Below, in pieces: positions 46,469-56,125 of a DNA stretch of 64,000 nt. The number at the start of each line of letters is the position of its first letter. Within the stretch, counting starts at the first letter, position 1. The notes beneath the pieces are model-generated. The model saw only the letters and a list, made by a program, of their open reading frames with translations, ran no database searches and was not told where the DNA came from. Source of the stretch: Opeltia flavorubescens (Eukaryota; Ascomycota; Lecanoromycetes; Teloschistales; Teloschistaceae); assembly GCA_000442125.1 (NCBI GenBank), contig KE546970.1, positions 1,294,667-1,358,666 on the forward strand, in the 5' to 3' direction. The position numbers and the translations under genes are program-made.

Positions 46469-47454
46469 TCAGACTTTAACATATTTCCTCCAGTCATGTT
46501 CATCCTTGAAACCCAAAACCTCTCTGATCTTCCGATTACACAATGGCGCCTCGTATTTCCCCATCTCTCTCGAAATCGGGGTGTCTGGCGCATACTTCTT
46601 CAACACCTCCGCCGTCGTCTCTTTGGTTGTGATCGTATCATTTGTTGCGTTGAAAATTTGGAAGCCTAGTCCGTCCTTCTGTACACATAGATCGCATATC
46701 TGACCCAAATCCCTTGCATCGATATAGCTCCATGCGTTACGTTTCCTCGTCTCTGGCTTCTTTATGAAGTCCAGAAAGAGGGTTTCGTACTCATCCGGCT
46801 CGATGACGTTGCCGATTCTCAAGGCGTAGATATCCGTGCCGGGGAACCTTCGGGTAAAACTCCTTGCGCACCGCTCACCACAAAGCTTACTCGTTGCATA
46901 GGTGTCTTCCGGGTCGTTGTCGTAGTCTTCCTCTAGTGGAAAAGCATGATAGTCGGCATCACCCTGTGCGAAGCAGACACCGTAGGTTGTCTCTGAGCTG
47001 GCAATAATGACTTTCTTGATGCCGAGTTTGCAAGCTGCTTCAATGACGTTGTACGTGCTGAGGACATTACCGCGGAAGCATTCGCTATCTGGCACGAGAA
47101 GGTTCCGGGCATAGGCTGCGAAGTGGATGACTGCATCGGGTTTTTCGACACCGACGCCGCCGGGGCCGCGGGGGTTCTCGTAGTGGGACAGGTGGAAGTG
47201 GGAGGAGAGGGCGTTGTAGACTTGACCGGAGTCTGTGAGGTCGGCTTTGAGGGTGTGGACTGTGGGATGTGGGAGAGGGACGAGGTCGACGTTGAGAACT
47301 GAGTGGCCTTTTGAAAGGAGGTACGGGATGCAGTGGCCTGGGGATGGTTAGTGAATGGTCTGATACCACGCAAGGGATTTTGGTTGTACGTACGGCCAGC
47401 TTTACCGCTGCCGCCTGTGAACACGATACGTTTTCCGGTGCTAGCTCCTGCCAT
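46469..47454 (-). CDS. NAD(P)-dependent epimerase/dehydratase (short-chain, extended type)
   Basis: Exons 47454-47394 and 47337-46469 join in phase to give 309 aa. The Rossmann motif FTGGSGKAGR sits at the N-terminus, split just after by the intron, and the active-site pair YATSK (Tyr/Lys) lies mid-protein, with Ser in IIASSETTYG upstream. The DAVIHFAAYA strand and the SYIDARDLGQICDLCVQ region are typical of UDP-sugar-epimerase-like extended SDRs. The substrate is unknown; fungal members of this subgroup are usually only annotated as NAD-dependent epimerase/dehydratase. No signal peptide or membrane segment is visible, so it should be cytosolic. Confidence 0.9.
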
Positions 47455-48350
47455 TGATATCGTAACTGCTGTTAATACTCTTAGATGAGCGCAATGCTTT
47501 TGCCATTTCGGACCCTTCCACACTCGAATGAGGGGGAGATCGTCATGACATCACCATAGTGAAAGGAGTCCGCGATAATATCCTGCAGCCCCAGCGGCCA
47601 GATGCAAGCCATAGGTGATACTTAGACTGCGCATAGTAGCTGCTCCTTGGAAAGCATCAACGGGAACACGCATCTCTCCCTACATATAGCCCTGTTCGTC
47701 TCAGAGTATCGTTCGCACAAAGCAGCTTCAATGCGTAATGAATCTCAACATCCCGGGCGCGGCCTGTAGAACGAGCACGTGTTGGGTACAGAGATGAAGT
47801 CTAGACGCAATACAAGCATTGATGGGTGTAAAGATGGGCTCCAAATGACTGCGGACGGGGCGTGGATTGGTTGCGGCGACGAAGCTTCGTCAGCCCATCC
47901 ACGAATGGGTATCATTTTCAAGGATGATTCTGACAATATGTGACCGGTCCGAGCTTCCAGAGAGACTTGAAGCACGCCTCGAAATAGCTAAGACGGTTTT
48001 TTTTTGCGACGAAGCAGATACTCCCATTTTAGTGACTAGGATCAAGTAATTAAACCAAGCACACGATTGGTTAGGTCGGACACGTCTCAAAATAGAATAA
48101 CCGGCAGCTCGCGTCCAACGGGACGGGAGATCGACAGATCGACTCAGCCACGATGCGTATCCGTATGAACGTTTCATATCTGGTGACATTATCCTTCTTA
48201 TACATTCGCCTCGTCGAATACTCTATTATCATTACAATCTTTGTATACTCCTTTTCTACGAGATCTTACTCAGATTGGTACCTGCTGACTGCGTTGGTGC
48301 TTTGACGACCATCTGGCAATCAAACTCAAGTTCACTTTGTAAATGCTGGG
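47455..48350. promoter_or_regulatory. divergent intergenic region
   Basis: About 900 bp between the epimerase gene (minus) and a conserved plus-strand gene, containing both promoters. A run of eight T residues occurs near 47998-48005. No gene or RNA was recognised. Confidence 0.4.
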
Positions 48351-49833
48351 ATGATTGACGAAAACTTGCCGAGTGAGTTCGTACGAGGCTAGCGGCTGAT
48401 CCTTACTGACTTTCGTAGCCTTTCATCTAAGACCTTCAAGCGATAACATCAAGCATAACGCATCCGTGTTTTTGTCGCAGTATGGCTCAGATCCTGCACC
48501 GACATATTCACTCCGCCATCCTGATCCAGCCTTGCCCGGTTCGAAGAATCGATATGCTGTTGCTCTCTACGACAGCTATAACCCCGAAATCATATATGGC
48601 GAGGTGCTTTTGATTCCCGAGTGGACCCAGCCATCACTCTCGCAAGAAGAGATACGAAGGAATGGTGGAGTACCTCCCGCTCCACAACCCATTCTTCCCT
48701 CCTCCTTTGTCATTCAACTCTACAACCCTGATCAACAGGTCTTGGTACAGCAGGGCATCTCAAAATGGAGCGCAACACCTCAGTGGGTATTTGAAATGCC
48801 TCAGCAGAGCTTTCGACAGCCCTCCGTCTCCAGCATCGATAAAACGCAAAGTGATCCTACCGCATCCGAGAATACACCCAAATTCAGATTCAAGTGGAAA
48901 AAGGACGGCAAACTTTCAAGAGACTATGTCTGCTCTCTTTCAGGGAAGAGTACAAATCTAGATGGTAGTAGAAGAAAGAACAAGGAGCCCGACATCACGC
49001 TGTCCATTTTCAAGCACCTGAAGGAAATCACAATGTACGAGCCAAACTTATCGCGGGTGGAGATGGAGGATCCCAAGGGTCTCGAAGTGGTAATGCTTTT
49101 GAGTGCTATTGTGATAAGAGAAGTCTACAACGGGCAGCTACGAGAAACCTTCAATGTCACCGACCTGCCGAGGCGCCTCAGCGGTGAACGGCCGCCAAGA
49201 AAGAACTCTTCCGACCGCACAAATCGACAGCGAAATGACCTAACTCAGCTCCAAACTCCTCCGTCACTGCAAAGCCAGAAGCCCCTTGTTCTGAATCCCA
49301 CATCGAATGTACGTCCACCACCCACCGACCCGCGCTCTCAGTGGGAAATTGACGCGGAGACTGCCCGCCTGAAGAAGCAAGTTGAACAAGAAGAACGCGA
49401 GCGACGTCGCAGAGAGCACGCCGAAACGAAGCGGGTCAAAAAGATGCTTGAAGAGGAAGAGCAGAGGGCGCGACAAAGGCAGCTGGAAATCGAAAAAGAG
49501 ACTGAACGCCTAAAACGAGAATTTGAGAGAGAGCAAAGACAAGCGCAGAAGAAAGCGAGGCCGCCGCTGCCTGTCAGGCCAAACGCAAACTTACACCCAA
49601 GCTTGGCCGGCATGAATTATCCACAGCCGCCTTTTCAAAGACCACATAGCGCAAGCCCGTATCATACCGCGGGTCCGTACATGCAGCCAGCGGGCAATGC
49701 TGCATCATCAAGTGTCTTCTTTCACGGGCCATCGTCGAGTGGTAGACCTGCTAAGCCAAGTTTTTTCAATAGGCTGGCCCATCCTGATCACGCTGGGCAG
49801 AGACTATCGAAGAAGCAAAGTGCCGTTTTCTGA
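48351..49833 (+). CDS. conserved fungal protein of unknown function with C-terminal coiled coil
   Basis: A short first exon (48351-48372, MIDENLP) joins in phase to 48419-49833 to give 478 aa. The N-terminal 240 aa form a globular, conserved-looking region (FLSQYGSDPAPTYSLRHPDP, KNRYAVALYDSYNPEIIYGE, PSSFVIQLYNPDQQVLVQQG, FRFKWKKDGKLSRDYVC, EPDITLSIFKHLKEITMYEP, GLEVVMLLSAIVIREVY). A strongly charged helix follows (about aa 330-400, EERERRRREHAETKRVKK and so on), predicted to be a coiled coil, and then a Pro/Ser/His-rich tail. I remember similar proteins across Pezizomycotina but know no assigned function. No catalytic motif, signal peptide or membrane segment was seen. Confidence 0.85.
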
Positions 49834-50473
49834 TGATTTCAATGGTTAATGAGCATAAATACTGGAAGTTTTGGGCAAACATGACGTTTCTGCATAGCGA
49901 TAGTGGGTACTAACGGTGCATGGAATAGGAGCATGTATTTACGATACCCGGACGATGGCTGGACACTTTTAACGAATTTTGCAATATACTTCTCCTGTTT
50001 CTCTTAATTCGCCTTGAAATTCTGCTTGACCTGCTCCCCTCTAATATGCAATCATTTCTTTTACTCTTGCTCGTTGATACAAATCGTAGAGATCCCAACA
50101 GCTCCAATCAGCAATATCGGAGAACTCTATCGAACTTGCTTTTCACAGGCTGCACGAAGATTGGCGAGGATCTCGACCGTCATATCCTATCAACCGGTTC
50201 AAAATCAGAGCCGGATTGTGCCGCACAGGAACCACTGCACAGCCAGCCTCAACGTGTTTCATGCTCAGCCCAAACAGATGGAAGTCGAGCGTGATCTCCA
50301 TACTGGTCTTTTGCGACGTGCGCAGTCCTCCTGTCTCAGCTTCCAACATACAACGTGTCTGGTCTTCGTTATGGTCATAATAGTCCTCCTGCGCAAACTG
50401 TCATGCCTTTCTTACAATCATCATCAGCGTTTCTGTCAACATCACTACAAGCGAGTATGCATTTTTGTCCACC
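49834..50473. other. intergenic region
   Basis: 640 bp with several short plus-strand open frames (for example from about 50014 and 50046) that show no recognisable domain and overlap each other. I regard them as chance. The promoter of the PQ-loop gene should lie here. Confidence 0.35.
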
Positions 50474-51690
50474 ATGATGTCCAATTTGAAGGTTTCCAAT
50501 CACTGCAATGAAGGGCGTATCACACCACCTGAATCAATTTTCAACTAGTCGGTTTTAATCATTCCTTACCAATTTCTTACTGACAATTCTATCTAGTGTT
50601 ATTACTTTGGCCATCATCCTTTCATATTTCCCTCAATATCAGCGCATCATAACCCGAAATTCGAGTCAAGGCATTTCGCCAGTCTACATCCTGCTTGGCA
50701 CAATCTTCACAACCAGCGCCCTCGCCAACACACTTCTCCTAAAGTCTGCCAATGGGAGCTATGACTGCTGCAAGATTGGCAGCCTTCATGGATCGGAATG
50801 CTTCACCGCTCTCGCAGCTACGTCACAAGTAGCGCTTCAATTCGTCGGCTCAGTCGTCCTGTAAGAATGAATCAATCCTTTTCGCCACACCGCCATAGCC
50901 GTTTCTGACTATTGTTCTCAGCTTTGTCATCTACCTCATTTTCTACCCTCGTCCTTCTATCGATCTCCCACCACACAAGCATCCTAAACGCCACTCTTTG
51001 TCTAAATCCGACCTCGCCCTCTCCCCTGAGCGCCGTCGCGCCCTGTCCTCCCGACCCTTCCCTCGTCTTCCAAAACTTATCGCCTTCTCCACAACGCTCC
51101 TCGCATTCATGATTCTCGTCCCTACCTTGTCCATCGCCTTCTCCCCAGACCTCACCTCCTACGCCCCGGCGTCTTTGATTCAAGACTGGTCCTTTTTCAC
51201 CGCCACCCTCTCGCTACTCGTAGCTACGGTTCAATTCCTCCCGCAACTGTTCACAACCATCCGCCTGAAGCATCACGCATCCCTCAGTCTCGTAATGCTG
51301 GCCGTGCAGAGCATCGTGTACATCCTCCTCGGTGCATCTAAAGCGATGAATGCGGACAAGGCACCCCATGACGAGGGCCGCAGGAGCTGGACTCGATATT
51401 TGCAAAATGGGGAATTAGAATGGATGGGCTATGTTGTTTCTGGCGCTACGGAGGCTTTGGTACTGGTTGTCGGCGTGTATCTGGTGTATATGAGGGCGAA
51501 GAGGGTTGGTGGAATGTTGGTAGGGGATATGGATGGAGATGATGTTTTTACTACCGTGGAGGGAGACGAGGAGGAAGAGTATATCACCAGTGTGAGTCTT
51601 GGAGAAGAGACACCGCTGTTGCCTGGGAGGAGGGGAGAAAGTGAGTTTCGGGGTTCGAATAGATGGGGAAGGGAGGCAATGGGGAGATGA
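50474..51690 (+). CDS. PQ-loop repeat membrane protein
   Basis: Exons 50474-50547, 50597-50860 and 50922-51690 join in phase to give 368 aa. PQ-loop proteins are seven-helix transporters, several of them lysosomal/vacuolar amino-acid carriers. The first PQ motif lies in helix 1-2 (ILSYFPQYQRIITRNSSQGI) and the second in TVQFLPQLFTTIRLKHHASL, each followed by the family's Ser/Gly-Leu/Ile-Ser segment. Several hydrophobic helices are evident, including VITLAIILSYF, LIAFSTTLLAFMILV, VMLAVQSIVYILLGA and TEALVLVVGVYLVYM. The C-terminus is acidic with EETPLLPGR, a dileucine-type vacuolar sorting motif. The first intron uses a poor donor (GTCGGT), so the first 25 residues are less certain. Confidence 0.88.
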
Positions 51691-52147
51691 ATGGCTTTGT
51701 TAGAGTATACTGCAATGCATCTCATGGATGGAAGCAATTCAATTCAAATTGTAAAGTACTAGCGTGTACCATCGTACGATATCAGCCTTTGTGTTACCAT
51801 CCGAAATTTCGATAAACTCTCATGCGTAGCCTCTGAAACGTGATAGGCCTTCTACTCCATCACAACACAAGGCTGCTCGATCAAGGCATCGAAACCCCAT
51901 AAACAGTACCCCAACCCTCCTAATCCTACAGATCGATATCTCGACATTCTTGCAGCCCGATCCTCAATTGAAGACCGGCCGGAAATGATCTGATATGCCA
52001 TGCGAATAAGTCAACATAAGTCTACGTTCCTTTCATTCGAGCAGGTGATTTGATATATTAAGACTACGAAATACGAGTAAAAATAAATGCTGACGCACGT
52101 ATATAATTCATTGCGTTTTACCATCAATGCTAGTGGGCATCTCATGT
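51691..52147. other. intergenic region
   Basis: 457 bp of convergent spacer between the PQ-loop gene and the truncated DUF6590-like gene. The missing C-terminal half of that paralogue was looked for on the minus strand and was not found. Confidence 0.4.
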
Positions 52148-52642
52148 TTACTTCCTCCACTTTAAATAGATGGGTCCGAGTCTGGTGTCGAGTATCGTGG
52201 ACGTCGAAGATGTTGCAATGTAATCCTGCTCCTGTAGAAATGCGCGAATGACCAGACCCGGTCGGGATCCACTTTCGTGGTAAATTTTGGCAACCTTGGA
52301 CTTGAGCTCGAGAAGATCTGGGTCTCGTTCTCCTACTGGAAGGCGATCCTGCTTCATGTGACTTCTTCTTGGTTCGTAGATTGACGATTTGCCGGCCACG
52401 GCTTTAGAGGGTCGGGGCGGCACGATGAAGGAGACATTGCGCGGTCGGTTGCCGCTGATTGGTTGCAGAGGTGGCTGCTGCGTCGTTGGTCGCTTTGTGG
52501 ATACCGTTTTCCATTCGTGGTCATCATGTCGGCCCGGATCAGACGCAGGGGCTTTGCTAAGTTCTTGTTGCATCGTGCTCCCGAGATGGGACCGCTTGGC
52601 TGTCACTGCGGAGGTTCTGCCAATGATGCTTGAGCCTGCCAT
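52148..52642 (-). pseudogene. C-terminally truncated third copy of the DUF6590-like gene
   Basis: A 164-codon frame aligns with the N-terminal 55% of the gene at 40792-41682: WKTVSTKRP, ISGNRPRNVSF, SSIYEPRRSHMKQDRLPVGE, RDPDLLEL, RPGLVIRAFLQEQDYIATSS and LGPIYLKWRK. It stops with TAA directly after KWRK, exactly where the paralogues continue MIVLSLF or MIVVACH. The AAGTAAAC at the stop also looks like a splice donor, but no continuing exon is recognisable in the next 400 bp. The catalytic or binding role of the lost half is unknown, so whether the short protein does anything cannot be said. No coiled-coil partner is recognisable upstream. Confidence 0.72.
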
Positions 52643-53508
52643 TCCGGAGCTGAGAGGTTCAGCGCCACTCTTAGGTGATATAATGTATGATATCTAACCA
52701 CCTGCCATAACAGGCAGTCAATGGATTATCCACCGTCGTTATACTTGACTTTGAAGACATTGCTGTGGAAAATGTGAGGAGGGAAAGGAAAAGCGATGAG
52801 GAAAGTACTCATTGAAAATAAGATTGAGAATTTGAATGAAGGAAATTAAAGAGAAAGAAAAGGAAAAATATATGTGTGTACCGTAGAAAACAGATGCAAT
52901 GATAGGAGATAATAGTTACCAAGACGGAATGAGAAGAGCTGGCGATGACTTGAGGGAAATAATATATAGAAGCTTGTATCATGGCAAGAGATTGCTGGAC
53001 GAGGTAATGGTCAGCTATTTATGAATCATAGCATAGGACAGAACGTTGAAATCGTCATTGAGAGCTAGCATTTGTGGACTTCAGTAATAGGTAGAGGGGG
53101 ATATTGAAAGACGAGGTTGAAGACCTTTTATATCCATGACATCGACTAGCGCCTTTCAGTCTTGCTCAGGTGCTCCTTAGGGATGTGTAAATGAACGAGA
53201 TATTGTTTGTTGAGCAATAATGAAGAGGAGAAATTGCGAGGGAAGCCCTCATGAAGACGGACACAAGAACAAGATGTAGAGAGTAAATATGAAAGAGAAT
53301 TGTAGAACCAGGAAGACATAATCATTGTCCTGGTATTGTGTGCCACAACATTGATTGATAAATACATACTCATGACAAAAATCCTGAATTGCTCAAAGCA
53401 TTCGTAACCTGCCCATCACCGCTGCTAAAGACTCCAACCCCAAGATAAAATCACGACCCCTATCCACAATCAAAGAATATCTGTTCGGCATCTCTCATTT
53501 TCCTTCAC
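52643..53508. other. purine-rich intergenic region
   Basis: About 870 bp with long purine-rich plus-strand tracts (for example 52770-52870 GAGGAGGGAAAGGAAAAGCG and following). This is where a head-to-head coiled-coil partner would be expected by analogy with the other two modules, but no related coding sequence is visible on the plus strand. Confidence 0.4.
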
Positions 53509-53944
53509 ATGACCGTGCATGGAATACATCCACAGCAGACGTCACATCCGCAGCATTCGCAGTCAAGACATCCAGCTTTGGGACCTGTCGGTTTCATGAT
53601 TGAAGAAGTAGAGCTGCTCGTGGAGGGTAGATTGAAGTTGACTGGACCGGCGATTGTTGAAAGAGCCATGATCAATAGAATTCAGGAGGTTATGGCTGTG
53701 GATAGAATGCGTTCTATGACCTTTAGTGAGCATTGTTCACTGGAATCAATTGCCATACGTTGCACTCACATCAGGACCTTGGAATAGACACTTCTTGATA
53801 TGCTTGTTCCGTTGCTCAGGACCGGGCGCCAGGAAAATGGATATCGAGGACGAGATGTTTACTCAAATATCCGGGGATGAGGTTGTAATTAATGCGGACT
53901 TGGCTTGCACAGCCACTGCGCCACAATGTTTCGCAATTACCTGA
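53509..53944 (+). CDS. hypothetical small protein, two exons
   Basis: A tentative gene: exon 53509-53725 (MTVHGIHPQQTSHPQHSQSR through MRSMTF), donor GTGAGC, acceptor CGTTGCTCAG, exon 53820-53944 ending QCFAIT, phases agreeing, 113 aa. The N-terminus is His/Gln/Pro-rich and is followed by a helical segment (IVERAMINRIQEVMAVDRMR). The second exon is acidic with several Cys. There is no recognisable domain and no known relative. It sits at the left edge of a repeat-rich stretch, so it could be a chance frame. Confidence 0.3.
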
Positions 53945-54418
53945 ATCAGGAAAGTCAACTACTGGTTACGACAACGATGTCTGTCATTGGACCAAGTAAC
54001 AATTGTCATTCACAGCAATCACTAGGATGTGCGCTCTAAACAAGGCGAATATCATGAATTGAATAAGTACAAGAAGCCCGGGGGAAACACCTTGGAAGCC
54101 ATGAATGCAATAAAAAGTCAATTTAGTCAATATCAAAACACCAAAACAGCAGTAGACCAATGCAGAAACAGTCAAAAAGAACAAAAAATCCTCTAAGTAC
54201 AAAACTCCGAAAGCCAGTCAACGCTTTGAAAAAATCAATCTGAATGCTCAGTCTAAAACACGCTGATAGACACCTCCTCATTCTGAACCAGCAGAACAAA
54301 TCTTCACGAGCCCTCGGAACCACGAGCCCCCAGAAGAATGCTAGGTGCGAGTCCGATCAGGTCGTCATCCCTATCATATCGTCAACCAGCATCCCGTAAT
54401 GCAATGGCCTTCAACATT
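53945..54418. other. spacer before the repeat array
   Basis: This holds only short open frames in both orientations, none with a recognisable domain. Nothing supportable was found. Confidence 0.3.
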
Positions 54419-55050
54419 GATATGGTGGCATCTCATATCAAGTGTCGGACCAGCCCTCAGATTGCTCAAATCCCTCGAAACCCTCGACCTTGAAAAGGTG
54501 ACATACCCATATGCGATCAATCCCTCAGATCTCTCCGGTCGCTTGATATTGATATGGAGGCATCTCATATCAACATGTTAAAAATAACCCCTCAGATCCT
54601 TCAAGTCCCTCAGATTTCTCGACTTTGATATGGTGGCAGACCCATATTCAAACGTCAAGACCAATTCCCCAAACTCCTCAAATCCCTCAGAGCCCTCGGA
54701 TCCTTCAGCAATGAAATGGTGGCATCTCCTATCAAAGCGTCAAGACCAACTCCCCAGATCCCTCAAATCCCTCAGACCCCTCGAGTCTCTCAGATCCATC
54801 AAGTCCCTTAGATTTCCTGACCTTGATATGGTGGCAGAACCAGATCAAAGTATCATGATCAAAACCTCAGATACCTCAGGCCCATCGAACTTGCTATGCT
54901 GACATACCCATTTCAGAGTGTAAGATCAATCCATCAAATCCCTCAGATCCCTCAGCCATGATACGGTGGCATCTCCTATCAAAGCATCAAGACCAATCCC
55001 TCAGGTCCCACTACCCCCTCGACCTTGACATGGTGGCATCTCATATCAAA
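54419..55050. repeat. degenerate array of a palindromic core with CCCTCAGAT-type spacers
   Basis: A core of the form GATATG-(9 bp, mostly GTGGCATCT)-CATATC recurs at about 54419, 54551, 54627, 54713, 54825, 54959 and 55027, with weaker versions near 54493 and 54893. Spacing is 68-134 bp. The outer hexamers are reverse complements of each other, so each well-kept copy is an inverted repeat. Between cores run many degenerate 9-bp words such as CCCTCAGAT and CCCTCAAAT. Copies differ by substitutions and small indels, so the array is old. It is not the telomere repeat. No coding frame through it is convincing. Confidence 0.75.
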
Positions 55051-55104
55051 GTGTAAGATCAATCCCTCAGATCCCCCAGATTCCTCAAAAGCCCTCGAGA
55101 TCAC

Positions 55105-55285
55105 CCCCCGTAAGTTGCTCGGACTCCCTCCACGGCACATGAAATGCGCACCTCAGCCCGCCGAGCAAATTGAATCCCTCAAAACCCCCAATATCAAATC
55201 CCTCGATGCCCACAAAAGCCCCCGGTGTGTAGCTCGGACTCCCTCCTCAGCAAATGAATTGCATACCTCAGCCCGCCGAGCAATG
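55105..55285. repeat. imperfect direct repeat, period about 115 bp
   Basis: Two related blocks share GCTCGGACTCCCTCC and CTCAGCCCGCCGAGCAA; the first is at about 55117-55171 and the second at about 55233-55288. They differ by several substitutions. They sit between the palindrome array and the 17-bp minisatellite. Confidence 0.6.
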
Positions 55286-55290
55286 CGAAA

Positions 55291-55412
55291 CCCCCAGAGC
55301 CCACCAACCCCCAGAGCCCACCAACCCCCAGTGCCCACAAACCCCCAGTGCCCACAAACCCCCAGTGCCCACAAACCCCCAATGCCCACAAACCCTCAGA
55401 ACCCACAAACCC
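55291..55412. repeat. 17-bp minisatellite, about seven units
   Basis: Tandem 17-bp units: two of type CCCCCAGAGCCCACCAA, three of type CCCCCAGTGCCCACAAA, then one CCCCCAATG and one CCCTCAGAA variant. The period was counted from successive C5 runs (55291, 55308, 55325, 55342). The unit length gives open frames on both strands (for example Gly/Trp/Val-rich on minus), which should not be taken as genes. Confidence 0.85.
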
Positions 55413-56125
55413 TCGCCATAAAACACTGATCGATCAAGCGTTTGGCATGAACGCAGCTTGGAACCCCCGAAGACCTCAATGACCCTCATGAAGAGCGTGT
55501 GTCAGCGCCCTATACCACCAGAGTGGGCCCTCATTATCCTCTAGATCGTTCACGTAGAGCGTGTGCACCCGCTCTACGCTATCGATCCCTCGAAACCCTC
55601 AGTACCACAACCAGGATCGAACATCAATGTGGTGGCCAGTCACACTGGGTTCTCACCTAGCCCCAAAGAGTGTTGACGAGACACCCGATGAGTTGGCTCG
55701 GAATCCAGCATGGTGGCAAGCCATGCCTTCATCGTCGCCTGGATCCCACGGCAGTCACTATGTCCTATGTAAACATCAGTGTATGGACTGGAAGAGCACA
55801 GCAGCAGCAATGCTATGTGACGGGACAAGACTTACGTCCACCAACCCAACCATGAGCCACCACCAGGAGCCGCCTACCAGCCAAACGGCACGTCCTCCAG
55901 AGCTGGCGAAAAAGCTCATCAAGTTCTACCTAAGTATCAGTATCGAGACATGCAAGAGTCTGGCAGTAAGGGAAGACTTACGTCCACCACCTCGACCATA
56001 AGCCACCACAGAAAACCCCAACACAACCTGCAGCCATATCCTTCAGAAGTGACCAGCACTTCATGAGCGTTGTAAAGACAGACTGCTGCTGTAAAGACTG
56101 TTTGGAAAGCCTGAAGATGTCCATT
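55413..56125. other. non-coding or decayed region with hairpin and imperfect repeats
   Basis: A short inverted repeat, GTAGAGCG-8-CGCTCTAC, occupies 55554-55577. Two imperfect 40-bp direct repeats (about 55826-55868 and 55972-56012; shared core GACTTACGTCCACCA) lie about 140 bp apart. On the minus strand each contains GTGGACGTAAGTC, i.e. an exon-donor-like junction, and each is followed by a plausible intron ending in TAG. A continuous protein could not be assembled. A plus-strand frame of 146 codons (55561-56001) crosses the same sequence and looks like chance. Confidence 0.4.

Noticed and set aside
50014-50511. Plus-strand frames of 165 and 82 codons before the PQ-loop gene
   Set aside because: They overlap in different frames, lack a domain, and the PQ-loop first exon uses yet another frame.
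54419-55050. Interstitial telomere-like array
   Set aside because: The spacer word is CCCTCAGAT/CCCTCAAAT with 9-bp irregular spacing, not CCCTAA.
54345-55489. Several open frames on both strands across the repeat block, including Gly/Trp-rich and Pro/Ser-rich ones
   Set aside because: They arise from the 17-bp and 9-bp repeat periodicity, overlap each other on both strands and have no recognisable domain.
55828-56012. Terminal repeats of a transposon
   Set aside because: The repeats are short, imperfect, direct, only 140 bp apart, and no transposase or reverse transcriptase frame is present anywhere in the window.
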